This document shows, piece after piece, positions 1 to 6,972 of a stretch of 64,000 nt of DNA. Source of the DNA: Luteolibacter sp. LG18 (lineage in GTDB: Bacteria; Verrucomicrobiota; Verrucomicrobiia; Verrucomicrobiales; Akkermansiaceae); NCBI RefSeq assembly GCF_036322585.1, contig NZ_AP024600.1:62001-126000 (forward strand), in the 5' to 3' direction. Under the pieces are notes generated by a model. That model had not been told where the DNA came from, did no database searches, and saw only the letters and a list, made by a program, of their open reading frames with translations. The position numbers and the translations under genes were made by a program. How positions within the stretch are numbered: position 1 is the first letter of the stretch; each line of letters starts with the position of its first letter.

Positions 1-1
1 C

Positions 2-313
2 GTCACCATGCTCACCGAGCAGAAGCTGCCGCCGCACGTGATGGTCGATTGCTCGCACGGCAACTCGATGAAGGACTTCCGCAACCAGCCGCTCGTCGCC
101 GACGCCCTCTGCAAGCAGATCGCCGAAGGCTCGAAAGCCGTCACCTCGGTGATGGTCGAGTCCAACCTCGTCGAAGGAAACCAGAAGCTCGGCAAGGACC
201 TCACCCAGCTCGTCCGCGGCAAGTCCGTCACCGACGCCTGCATCGGCTGGGACGACACCGTGAAGGTCCTCGACGCCTTCGCCGAAGCCGTCCGCGCCCG
301 GCGGTCGAATTGA
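2..313 (+). CDS. 3-deoxy-7-phosphoheptulonate (DAHP) synthase, class I, C-terminal fragment
   Basis: This is the C-terminal end of a class I DAHP synthase, which joins phosphoenolpyruvate and erythrose-4-phosphate in the first step of the shikimate pathway in the cytoplasm. The visible 103 residues carry the family's closing blocks: VMVDCSHGNS, the VMVESNLVEGNQ segment, GKSVTDACIGW, and the usual Ala-Arg-Arg tail. The frame is already open at base 2, so the gene begins upstream of the window. Which isozyme (AroF, AroG or AroH type) it is cannot be told from the tail alone. The stop falls 17 bases before the next start. Confidence 0.95.
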   Translation, partial: VTMLTEQKLPPHVMVDCSHGNSMKDFRNQPLVADALCKQIAEGSKAVTSVMVESNLVEGNQKLGKDLTQLVRGKSVTDACIGWDDTVKVLDAFAEAVRARRSN

Positions 314-330
314 TTGAAAATCCTCCCGCG

Positions 331-987
331 ATGGATCTCCGGACGCTATTTAAAACCCTGTCGGCTGAGCTCATCGAGCGGGGCATCGAGCCCTCGCTCC
401 GCGGCAACCCACCCTGTGGGACAGAATCCATCCGCGAGTTCGAACGGGCTTCCAGCCTGCAACTTCCGCGCCGCATTTCGGACATCTACACCGGCTTCGC
501 GGACGGGTTCATCTTTGAATGGGAAGATTCACAGGAAACGTCAGGGCTATTCGGCCTGCCTCCCCTCTCCCAACTCACGGAAGACACCCAGACCTGGCAA
601 GACACCATCCGCAGCTTCACTGACGATCCCTCAAGCATGGACCAGTGCGTGGCCCCGCCCTATCGCGAGGAAGCCTTCCGCTGCTGGAACCGCATGCGCT
701 CCTGGATCCCCATCTGGAACGAGGGAAACGGCGACCATTTCTGCCTCGATGCAACCACCGGCGAAATCCAGTACTACCCGCACGCCTGGTACGATGGTTT
801 TGGTAAAATCGCCACCACCTGCGGCATCCCGGCAGGAACGGATCTCGATGACTTCGTCGTCAACTGGAGCCGTTATTACTTCACGCCGCCTCACCACTAC
901 TACTGGGGAGCGTTCTTGAAAGCCGGACGCATCACCTGGGAGCCGAGCTATTTCGGCACCGACCACGTTCGCCCGGGACTCCACTGA
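331..987 (+). CDS. SMI1/KNR4 (SUKH)-like protein
   Basis: A 218-residue soluble protein with no signal peptide. Its middle part, roughly residues 30-160, resembles the SUKH (SMI1/KNR4) fold: an acidic and aromatic run with IYTGFADGFIFEW, an FGL-PPLSQL loop and a late NGDHFCLDATTGEIQYYPH strand block, which is a common SUKH signature. SUKH proteins often act as immunity proteins to contact-dependent toxins or as general peptide-binding modules, but no toxin gene is next to it, so the function is open. The start at 331 was chosen because it follows the upstream stop directly; the same frame runs further upstream only as a shadow of the DAHP synthase gene. Confidence 0.6.
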   Translation: MDLRTLFKTLSAELIERGIEPSLRGNPPCGTESIREFERASSLQLPRRISDIYTGFADGFIFEWEDSQETSGLFGLPPLSQLTEDTQTWQDTIRSFTDDPSSMDQCVAPPYREEAFRCWNRMRSWIPIWNEGNGDHFCLDATTGEIQYYPHAWYDGFGKIATTCGIPAGTDLDDFVVNWSRYYFTPPHHYYWGAFLKAGRITWEPSYFGTDHVRPGLH

Positions 988-1006
988 AAGATCGTACGGA
1001 TCAGAA

Positions 1007-1334
1007 AAGGGAGTTGAGCCTTCAGGCGAAGGAGGGCTCCCGGGAAGCGGAGTCTAGCGACGATCCCCTTGGCCCATGAGCCCCGCTCTTTGGCCACCTG
1101 TTCACTTCCGCCCGTTCGGAACCGGTCCTTAAAATCCATCTGTCCGTCCGTCCGCTTCACGGGCAGTGAATCGGACGGACGGACAGATGGATTTTAGGTC
1201 AGGAGCGGCTTCAGTGATTCCGTGAGGAAGAGGAATGGAGATCACGAACGAGTGAACCGACTCCTTCGCGAAACCGATTCCCAAAGGCCTCCGCCTCCCG
1301 GAAGACCCTCCTCGCCTAAAGGCTCAACTCCTTC
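1007..1334. repeat. long imperfect outer inverted repeat
   Basis: Bases 1007-1052 and 1289-1334 are imperfect inverted copies of each other; both contain the core GAGTTGAGCCTT and its complement, followed by a GGCGA/GGAGGG block. Between them sits the smaller perfect palindrome at 1130-1196. No gene is visible in 988-1560. The whole region looks like nested repeat elements, not coding sequence. Confidence 0.75.
1130..1196. repeat. perfect 25-bp inverted repeat with GTCC tandem units
   Basis: Left arm 1130-1154 and right arm 1172-1196 are exact reverse complements, separated by 17 bases. Each arm ends in three tandem GTCC units (CGGAC on the other arm). The hairpin would be very stable in RNA or cruciform DNA. 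It has no T-run, so a simple terminator role is unlikely. Confidence 0.9.
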
Positions 1335-1344
1335 CAAGCTCGTC

Positions 1345-1394
1345 CGTTTGTCCGTCCGTCCGCTCACCTAGGCAAACGGACGGACGGACAAACG
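1345..1394. repeat. second GTCC-type inverted repeat, 18-bp arms
   Basis: Arms at 1345-1362 and 1377-1394 are exact reverse complements with a 14-base loop. They share the tandem GTCC units with the hairpin at 1130-1196 but have a different outer end, so the two are related but not identical elements. Confidence 0.85.
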
Positions 1395-1504
1395 CCAGCC
1401 CCCATTATTCTCTCCCTCCCCATTCCCTAGGGCCGGGAGAAAGAGAGAACGCCGCCCCCCTCTTCTCTGATCACTGCTCACGGATCACTCGGCACTCCTT
1501 CACG

Positions 1505-1536
1505 AAAAAAGCGCTCCCGTCACCGGAAGCGCTTTT
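1505..1536 (-). terminator. rho-independent terminator after glutaredoxin gene
   Basis: A hairpin built on AAAAGCGCT and its complement AGCGCTTTT, with a six-base T-run on the minus strand. It lies just past the minus-strand stop at 1561. Confidence 0.85.
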
Positions 1537-1560
1537 CGAAAAACGATCTGAACCCGCGGC

Positions 1561-1932
1561 TCAGTCGAGGAACTTGATCTTGCCGATCGCGGGCAGCTTG
1601 CCAGCGGCCATGGCGGCGTGCTGCTCGTCGGTGCAGGAGGAATTCGTAGGCGCGTCGGCGGCGGCCTCGCTCTTGGTGAGGTAGCCGTTCTCGATCAGCC
1701 AGGCTTCCACCTCGTCACCGCTGATGTCGGCGAGCATCTTGCCATCGATCTCCACGCACGGGGAGAGCGGCTGGCCGCTGCGCTGTTCCATTTCCCAGCG
1801 GAAGGCCGGGTTCTTGATGATGTCCTTCTCCTCCCACTCCAGGCCGTACTTGCGGAAGATGGCGCGGACGCCCTCGCTCCAGCCGCAGAAGGTCTTGAGG
1901 TAGGCGGTGATCTTCGGTTGCGCGTTGCTCAT
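1561..1932 (-). CDS. glutaredoxin-like protein, monothiol CxxS type
   Basis: A 123-residue cytoplasmic protein with a glutaredoxin fold at residues 6-85. The active site reads TFCGWS, so it is the monothiol CxxS form in which the second cysteine is replaced by serine. The cis-proline strand is visible as SPCVEIDGKML and the later GDEVEAWLIENGYL helix fits the family. The C-terminal tail of about 35 residues has a lone Cys. The start was placed at 1932 because upstream codons in this frame are translation of an intergenic repeat (1976-2007). Likely role: glutathione-dependent reduction or iron-sulfur handling, inferred from family. Confidence 0.85.
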   Translation of the reverse strand: MSNAQPKITAYLKTFCGWSEGVRAIFRKYGLEWEEKDIIKNPAFRWEMEQRSGQPLSPCVEIDGKMLADISGDEVEAWLIENGYLTKSEAAADAPTNSSCTDEQHAAMAAGKLPAIGKIKFLD

Positions 1933-1975
1933 GGGCCGCACCATACCCCCAAACCGCCCCGCGACAAGCCGAAGA

Positions 1976-2069
1976 AGACGGAAGACTCGAAGACGCAAGA
2001 AGTAAGAACGAATCCCCGTCCACGCATCCCCCTCCAGTCTTGCTTCTTACTTCGTGGAGTCTTGAATCT
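1976..2069. repeat. repeat family C, copy 1 (GAAGAC-type inverted repeat)
   Basis: Bases 1976-2007 are identical over 32 bases to the reverse complement of 12413-12444, so this is a dispersed intergenic repeat. The right half, 2039-2069, is an imperfect inverted partner made of the same GAAGAC/CAAGAAG units. It sits between the divergent glutaredoxin and reductase genes and must contain or border both promoters. Confidence 0.85.
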
Positions 2070-2076
2070 CTCCCCC

Positions 2077-2700
2077 ATGCGCCCGTTCATCAGCACGAAC
2101 CTCGCGATCTCCGCGGATGGAAAGATCTCCGCCGCGGACCGCCGTCCGTCCGGCTGGACCTCCGCCGCCGATCACGAGCGCCTCCAGCACCTGCGGAAAG
2201 GCGTGGACGCCCTGCTGGTGGGGCGCGGCACCTGGGCCGCCGACCGGATGACCCTGACCGTGCGCGGCCAGGAGCGGCAACCGCGGCGCTGCGTGGTCTC
2301 CCGCGATGGCAAATTCGACCTCGCCCACCCCATGTTCACCACCCCGGGCGGCGACATCCACCTGCTGGTGACCGGAAACGCGGACGCAACCGCCCCGGTC
2401 GGAACCATGATCCACCACGGCTCGCTGGAAACCTTCCTCGACACCCTCGCCCGCCACCACGGCGTGGGCCGCCTCCATTGCGAGGGCGGCGGCTCCTTGA
2501 TCCGGGCGCTGGCGGAGCTCGACCTGATCGACGAATTCCACCTCACCTGGGCAGGCCACAGCCTGTTCGGAGGCAAGTCCGCACCCACCCCCACCGGAGT
2601 TCCGGGCGCGTTTTTACCGGCATCGCTCGCCTTCGAGCTCACCGGATTCGAACCTGCGGCGGGCGAGTGCTTCCTCAGCTACCGCCGCAAGCGGGCCTGA
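2077..2700 (+). CDS. RibD C-terminal / dihydrofolate-reductase-like NADPH reductase
   Basis: A 207-residue protein of the RibD C-terminal family (bacterial bifunctional deaminase-reductase reductase domain). It starts MRPFISTNLAISADGKIS, the typical first strand with the substrate-binding DGKI turn, and has ADDLLVGRGT-like (DALLVGRGTWAADR) and LHCEGGGSLIRAL blocks, the latter being the NADPH-binding EGG motif. There is no deaminase domain, so it is not the whole RibD of riboflavin synthesis; stand-alone members act on pyrimidine-like or unknown substrates. The ATG at 2077 is the first codon after the intergenic repeat. Confidence 0.85.
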   Translation: MRPFISTNLAISADGKISAADRRPSGWTSAADHERLQHLRKGVDALLVGRGTWAADRMTLTVRGQERQPRRCVVSRDGKFDLAHPMFTTPGGDIHLLVTGNADATAPVGTMIHHGSLETFLDTLARHHGVGRLHCEGGGSLIRALAELDLIDEFHLTWAGHSLFGGKSAPTPTGVPGAFLPASLAFELTGFEPAAGECFLSYRRKRA

Positions 2701-2702
2701 AA

Positions 2703-2927
2703 TCAATGGCCGTGCTCGGCCTCTTTGTGCTCGGCGTCCTTGTGTTCGCCGCCTTCGTGCTTCTCGCCATGACCGGCCGCTTCCTCGTGGCCGCCGTGCT
2801 CACCACCGTGGGCCGCGCCGTGGGCACCGTGGGACTCATGCAGTTTCTTGGTTTCCTCCCAATCGTGGCGCTCGCAGGAAACGAAGGCCACGGTCGCAAG
2901 AACAAGAAGCATCTGGAAAACTTTCAT
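2703..2927 (-). CDS. small histidine-rich lipoprotein
   Basis: A 74-residue protein with an N-terminal hydrophobic segment ending in a lipobox-like VSC (Cys18), so it is probably a lipid-anchored envelope protein. After a short DWEETKKLHESHG stretch the rest is low-complexity His, Glu, Gly, Ala and Lys, with about a dozen histidines. Such tails often bind Ni, Zn or Cu. It converges tail to tail with the reductase gene, two bases apart. Function unknown; metal buffering is inference from composition. Confidence 0.7.
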   Translation of the reverse strand: MKVFQMLLVLATVAFVSCERHDWEETKKLHESHGAHGAAHGGEHGGHEEAAGHGEKHEGGEHKDAEHKEAEHGH

Positions 2928-2984
2928 CGCGCGCCCTGAATAGCCGCCTGCGCCGTCGTGCCAAGTTCAAATGAGCGCCGAAGG

Positions 2985-3173
2985 CGAGAGTCCAGATCCC
3001 AGAAACCAGATTCCAGAGGAGAGGAAGAGGGTTGGATGCTGCAATTGGACCGCGGACTTTAGTCCGCTCTTCCCGGTCAAAGATGCGGACTGAAGTCCGC
3101 GGTCCAATTGGTGGAGACGTTTCTGACAAGGATCTCTTCCTCTGGACTCTGGTTTCTGGACTCTGGATTCTCG
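2985..3173. repeat. gene-less inverted repeat element of the CCAGA family, with a nested hairpin
   Basis: Outer arms 2985-3022 and 3136-3173 match as inverted copies at about 32 of 38 positions and carry the same CCAGA units as the arms of the four-helix-bundle element at 42457-42927. Inside lies a second inverted repeat, 3042-3067 against 3085-3110, 25 of 26 matching, with the core CGCGGACTT. The element lacks any ORF of its own. Confidence 0.85.
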
Positions 3174-3188
3174 GCCTAGCCGCAAGCC

Positions 3189-4322
3189 CTACGAGTGCCG
3201 CAACCAGCGCTCCACCGCCTCCGCCGCCCGCTCGTGCGCCCCGGGGCCGCCGAGCTTCGCCGCCGTGGTGGCCAGCCCGCCCTGGACATGCTTCCGATAG
3301 ACCGGATCATCGAGAAAACGCGTCAGCGACCGCTCCACTGCCTGCGGCTCCGCGTCCGCCTGGATCAGTTCCTCCACCACTTCCTCGCCCGCCAGGATGT
3401 TCACCAGGCCGATGAACTCCAGCTTCACCAGCAGGCTGCCGAGGATGTAGGTCGGCCACGCCACCTTGTACACCAGGCAGTAAGGCAGGCCGAAATACGC
3501 CGCCTCCAGCGTGGCCGTGCCGCTGGCGATCACGCCGCAGGCCGCCCGCTGCATCAGCTCGTGGCTGCCACCGTCCGTGACCTCCACATAGCCGCCGGAG
3601 CCGGTGACTTCCACCTGCGCCCGCATCCAGGCCGCCAGCTTCGGCGACGCCGCCGGGGCCTGGAAACGCAGGCCCGGCCGGTCCCGGCGCATCGTCCGCG
3701 CCGTTTCCAGCATCATCGGGAACAGCCGCGACACCTCGCGGTTCCGGCTCCCCGGGAAAAGCCCCACCAGCGTCTCGTCCACGGTCACCCCGGAAATCCG
3801 CCGCTCCTCCAGCTCATCCACCAGCGGATGACCCACGAAAGTCGTCTTCAGCCCCGCCTCCTCGAAAAGCGGCTTCTCGAACGGGAACAGGCACAGCATC
3901 TCATCGATCAGCCGCACCATTTTCGGAATCCGGCCCTTGTTCCACGCCCATACCTGCGGGCTGATGTAATAGACCACGCGGGTCTCCGGCAGCTCCTTCT
4001 TCACCGCCTCCGCAAACCGCAGGTTGAACCCCGGATAATCGATCAGCAGCAGCACGTCCGGCCGGATCTCCCGAACCTCGGCCAGCATTTCATCGAAGCG
4101 AGCCTTGAACCACCCGTAGTGTTTCAGCACCTCCCAGACGCCCACCACCGCCGCGTCCTCCACCCAATCCCGCACCTTCGGGCCGCCGATGGCCGCCATT
4201 TCCGGCCCCCCGGCCCCCGCGATCTCCAGCGCCGGGTGCAGGTGATGAAGCGCCCGCAGCAGGCCCGCGCCGTGCGCGTCCCCGCTCAATTCCCCCGCCA
4301 CCACGTAAACGCGCCCTGCCAT
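3189..4322 (-). CDS. lpxB: lipid-A-disaccharide synthase
   Basis: A 377-residue glycosyltransferase (GT19) that joins UDP-2,3-diacylglucosamine and lipid X to make the lipid A disaccharide at the inner membrane. The N-terminus has VVAGELSGDAHGAGLL, the family's opening loop, followed by GAGGPEMAAIGG; further on are IDYPGFNLRFAEAVK, YYISPQVWAWNKGRI and GHPLVDELEE, all LpxB hallmarks, and a late IASGTATLEAAYFGLP block. The start at 4322 is the Met directly before that first strand. Its presence shows a lipopolysaccharide-type outer membrane. Confidence 0.96.
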   Translation of the reverse strand: MAGRVYVVAGELSGDAHGAGLLRALHHLHPALEIAGAGGPEMAAIGGPKVRDWVEDAAVVGVWEVLKHYGWFKARFDEMLAEVREIRPDVLLLIDYPGFNLRFAEAVKKELPETRVVYYISPQVWAWNKGRIPKMVRLIDEMLCLFPFEKPLFEEAGLKTTFVGHPLVDELEERRISGVTVDETLVGLFPGSRNREVSRLFPMMLETARTMRRDRPGLRFQAPAASPKLAAWMRAQVEVTGSGGYVEVTDGGSHELMQRAACGVIASGTATLEAAYFGLPYCLVYKVAWPTYILGSLLVKLEFIGLVNILAGEEVVEELIQADAEPQAVERSLTRFLDDPVYRKHVQGGLATTAAKLGGPGAHERAAEAVERWLRHS

Positions 4323-4453
4323 ACGCAGCCACCCTAACGGACCACCGCCGCCGCTGGCCACGAAAATTCCGTGCCGCCCCCGTTCCAATTCCTCATTGAT
4401 TTCACCGCTCCGCCGTCCTTAATCCTCCCGCCGCTCAGGCCCAGACGATTCCG

Positions 4454-5284
4454 ATGCCCAAAGATATCCAAGACTCACCGCAGCTTCTCGGCGAAATCTC
4501 GCAAGCCCCCAGCGCCTTCGAGCAGTTCCTCGAGCGCAACCAGAAGGGCATTGTCGTCTTCGCCATCGTCGCCGCCCTCGCCGGTTGCGGCTGGGTGATC
4601 TACCGGAGCAAGAAGACCGGTGAGGAAAAGGACGCCGGCGCCGCCCTCATCAAGGCAGAGGACCTCTCCGCCCTCCAGGCCGTCTCCAAGGAATACCCCG
4701 GCACCCAGGCCGCCGGCAGCGCCGTGGTCCTCTCCGCCGAAAAGCAGTGGACCGATGGCCAGCAGGACGCCGCCATCGAGACACTCAAGGGCTTCATCCA
4801 GTCCCAGCAGGACCACCCCGCCCGCGCCAGCGCCCAGGCCTCCTTGGCCGCCAAGCTCATGGCCCAGGGCAAGAACGCCGAAGCGGAAACCGCCTTCCAA
4901 GCCGTCATTTCCAACCCCTCCGGCAAATTCCTCGCCCCCTACGCCCTGATCCAGCTCGGCGATCTCGCGAAGATCGGCGGCGATGTCGAAAAGGCCCGCG
5001 GCTACTACGACCGCGTCAAAACCGAATTCGCCGACAGCAGCTTCGCCGGACTCGCCAGCCAGCACCTCTTGACCCTCAAGGCGAAAGCCCCGGCCGAAAT
5101 CGAGCCGCGCCCGGCTCCCGCCCCCACCCCGGGTGCCCCGAACATCCCCGGCTTCCCGGGTGGCGGTGACGAAGTCGCCCCCGGCAATCTGTTCCAGCCC
5201 GGCGCTGGCGGCGGAGCCCCCTTCGGCGGCCTCGGAGCCCCCGTTCCGACGGACGAACCGACCCCTGCGACTCCCTCCAAATAA
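4454..5284 (+). CDS. membrane-anchored TPR protein (YfgM/BamD-like)
   Basis: A 276-residue protein with a single transmembrane helix at about residues 32-50 and a periplasmic region of tetratricopeptide-like helices (about 60-205), where the pattern of small residues (AIETLKGFIQ, AEAETAFQAV, EKARGYYDRV) is clear. The last 65 residues are a Pro- and Gly-rich disordered tail. It resembles YfgM-type ancillary proteins of the secretion or outer-membrane assembly machinery, and the neighbouring bactofilin genes suggest an envelope role. No enzymatic motif. Confidence 0.75.
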   Translation: MPKDIQDSPQLLGEISQAPSAFEQFLERNQKGIVVFAIVAALAGCGWVIYRSKKTGEEKDAGAALIKAEDLSALQAVSKEYPGTQAAGSAVVLSAEKQWTDGQQDAAIETLKGFIQSQQDHPARASAQASLAAKLMAQGKNAEAETAFQAVISNPSGKFLAPYALIQLGDLAKIGGDVEKARGYYDRVKTEFADSSFAGLASQHLLTLKAKAPAEIEPRPAPAPTPGAPNIPGFPGGGDEVAPGNLFQPGAGGGAPFGGLGAPVPTDEPTPATPSK

Positions 5285-5343
5285 GGGAATCTCGAAAAAG
5301 GGAATCAATTTGACTTTTTGAACCTCCAGCTCTCAATTCCAGC

Positions 5344-5904
5344 GTGTTCAAGAAAGTGATCGGCCAAGATACGACGGAACCTGCCCGTCCGGCACCCCCA
5401 GCCCAGGATACGTTCCGCACCGAGCCCCCGGCCCCGGCTCCATCGTTTTCCCCCACTCCCGCGACCTCCGCCCCGGTGTCACGCCCCGGCGCATCCGCGA
5501 CCCGCAACGTCCTCTCCTCGGACGTTGAAATCAAAGGCTCCGTCAAGTTCACCAACGACCTCGTCGTCGATGGCAAGATCGAGGGCGAAATCGCCTCCGA
5601 TGGCAACCTGACCGTCGGCGAAAACGCCCGCATCAAGGCCGAAGTGAAGACCGGCACCCTGGTCGTTTACGGCAAGATTCACGGCAACATCACCGTCGCC
5701 GACCGCGTCGAGCTCAAGGCCAGCGCCGAAGTCGTCGGTGACATCAAGGCCAAGACCCTCGCCATCGAGGCCGGTGCCATCTTCGTCGGCAAATCCACCG
5801 TCGGCACCCCGGCCGGTGGCACGCCCGCCGCCGCTCCCGCCAAGGGCGAGACCAAGCCGCAGGACGTCCCGAAGCAGGACACCCTCGCCGGCGTCGTCCA
5901 GTAA
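5344..5904 (+). CDS. bactofilin
   Basis: A 186-residue bactofilin, a bacterial cytoskeletal protein that polymerises into filaments without nucleotide. The polymerising beta-helix domain spans about residues 57-150, with the repeating hydrophobic/Gly pattern in SSDVEIKGSVKF, LVVDGKIEGEI, NLTVGENARI and LVVYGKIHGNITV. Pro-rich tails flank it on both sides, as usual for the family. The start is a GTG at 5344. It is followed by a second, zinc-ribbon bactofilin 42 bases downstream, so the two probably work together in cell shape or envelope patterning. Confidence 0.93.
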   Translation: MFKKVIGQDTTEPARPAPPAQDTFRTEPPAPAPSFSPTPATSAPVSRPGASATRNVLSSDVEIKGSVKFTNDLVVDGKIEGEIASDGNLTVGENARIKAEVKTGTLVVYGKIHGNITVADRVELKASAEVVGDIKAKTLAIEAGAIFVGKSTVGTPAGGTPAAAPAKGETKPQDVPKQDTLAGVVQ

Positions 5905-5946
5905 TGGCCGCCCACACCTCCGGATTCGTCCCAGCCTGACCCCGCC

Positions 5947-6816
5947 ATGGCCGCAGAGCCCGCGCGCCATCGCATCGAGCTGACCTGCCCGGAGTGCAGC
6001 CATGTGCAATCCGAGCCCGCGCTCGTGGTTTCCACCACGTGCCGGGCTTGTGGCGAAAACTACCAGGTGAAAGACGGCAAGGCCGTCTCCCGCCAGCGGC
6101 CGTCCACCCGCTTCGTCGGCCACCGCGTGCGCCCTCCCGAACCGGAGGAGCCGGACGAGGAGGCCGCCAAGAAGCCTCCGTCTCCTTTCAAGCGCCCGGA
6201 GCCCCCCGCCCCGCCCGCGCCCGGCCTGCTCCAGCGCCTCTTCAGCCGCCCCCAGAAGCCCCGCCGCGTGGTGTGCTTCGATTGCGGCCGCGAACATGTC
6301 GCCGTCCCGAACGCCCAATCGAGCCAGTGCCCGTATTGCGGCTTCTACATCAGCCTCCGCGATTTCACCATCGATGAGCGCTGGAACCGCCGCATCCAGA
6401 CCCGCGGCGATGTGGTCATTGAAAAAGGCGGCTCCGTCTCCGGCGTCCCCATCACCTGCCACAATCTCACCGTTCTCGGCGAACTCGCCGCCGCCGTCGA
6501 GTGCTCCGGCGACCTCGTCATCCTCAGTCACGGCAAGATCCCCGGCAAGGTCCGCTGCCACACCCTGCGCGTGGAGCGCGGCGCCCGCGTCGAGTTCCTC
6601 CACGCCGTCCAGGCCGCCGAAGTCTTCGTCGATGGCCAGCTCACCGGCCAGGTCCACTGCACCGGCGCCGTCGTCCTCGAAAAGCGCGCCGAGCTCCGCG
6701 GCCTCGTCCGCGCCGCCCGCCTCCAGGTGAAGCAGGGCGCGAAACACAGCGGCGTCATCGAGATCATCCAGCCGAAGGAGGAAGAAGAAGCCCCCTCCGA
6801 ACACGGCAGCGAGTGA
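5947..6816 (+). CDS. zinc-ribbon bactofilin-like protein
   Basis: A 289-residue protein with two zinc ribbons and a bactofilin domain. The first ribbon has Cys14/Cys17 and Cys32/Cys35 (CPEC, CRAC); a Pro- and Glu-rich linker follows; the second ribbon has Cys110/Cys113 and Cys128/Cys131 (CFDC, CPYC). The polymer-forming beta-helix repeats start near residue 155 (GDVVIEKGGSVSG) and run to about 275. It sits directly behind the plain bactofilin gene. Zinc-ribbon plus bactofilin architecture is known from Verrucomicrobiota and Planctomycetes, but its partner is unknown. Confidence 0.85.
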   Translation: MAAEPARHRIELTCPECSHVQSEPALVVSTTCRACGENYQVKDGKAVSRQRPSTRFVGHRVRPPEPEEPDEEAAKKPPSPFKRPEPPAPPAPGLLQRLFSRPQKPRRVVCFDCGREHVAVPNAQSSQCPYCGFYISLRDFTIDERWNRRIQTRGDVVIEKGGSVSGVPITCHNLTVLGELAAAVECSGDLVILSHGKIPGKVRCHTLRVERGARVEFLHAVQAAEVFVDGQLTGQVHCTGAVVLEKRAELRGLVRAARLQVKQGAKHSGVIEIIQPKEEEEAPSEHGSE

Positions 6817-6828
6817 GCCGCCCCCCGG

Positions 6829-6860
6829 CTTTGAAATCTCAAATTTGAAATTTCAAATCA
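6829..6860. repeat. AT-rich palindrome
   Basis: A short AT-rich segment with the exact 16-base palindrome ATTTGAAATTTCAAAT at 6843-6858, next to a partial copy of the same unit. It stands out from the high-GC surroundings and may be a remnant repeat or a weak terminator. Confidence 0.6.
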
Positions 6861-6972
6861 GACGCCACTCCTCCCGCCCCGGCGACATATGACGTGCCGC
6901 ATCCCCGGCATGTGACGGAATATCTAACAAATCCGCTTCGCCATCCGCGCACCGGGCTGCTAGAGACGCCGC

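Noticed and set aside
1130..1394. Short tandem GTCC repeats as a possible CRISPR array
   Set aside because: There are no regular spacers or repeat periodicity, and no cas genes; these are palindromic hairpins.
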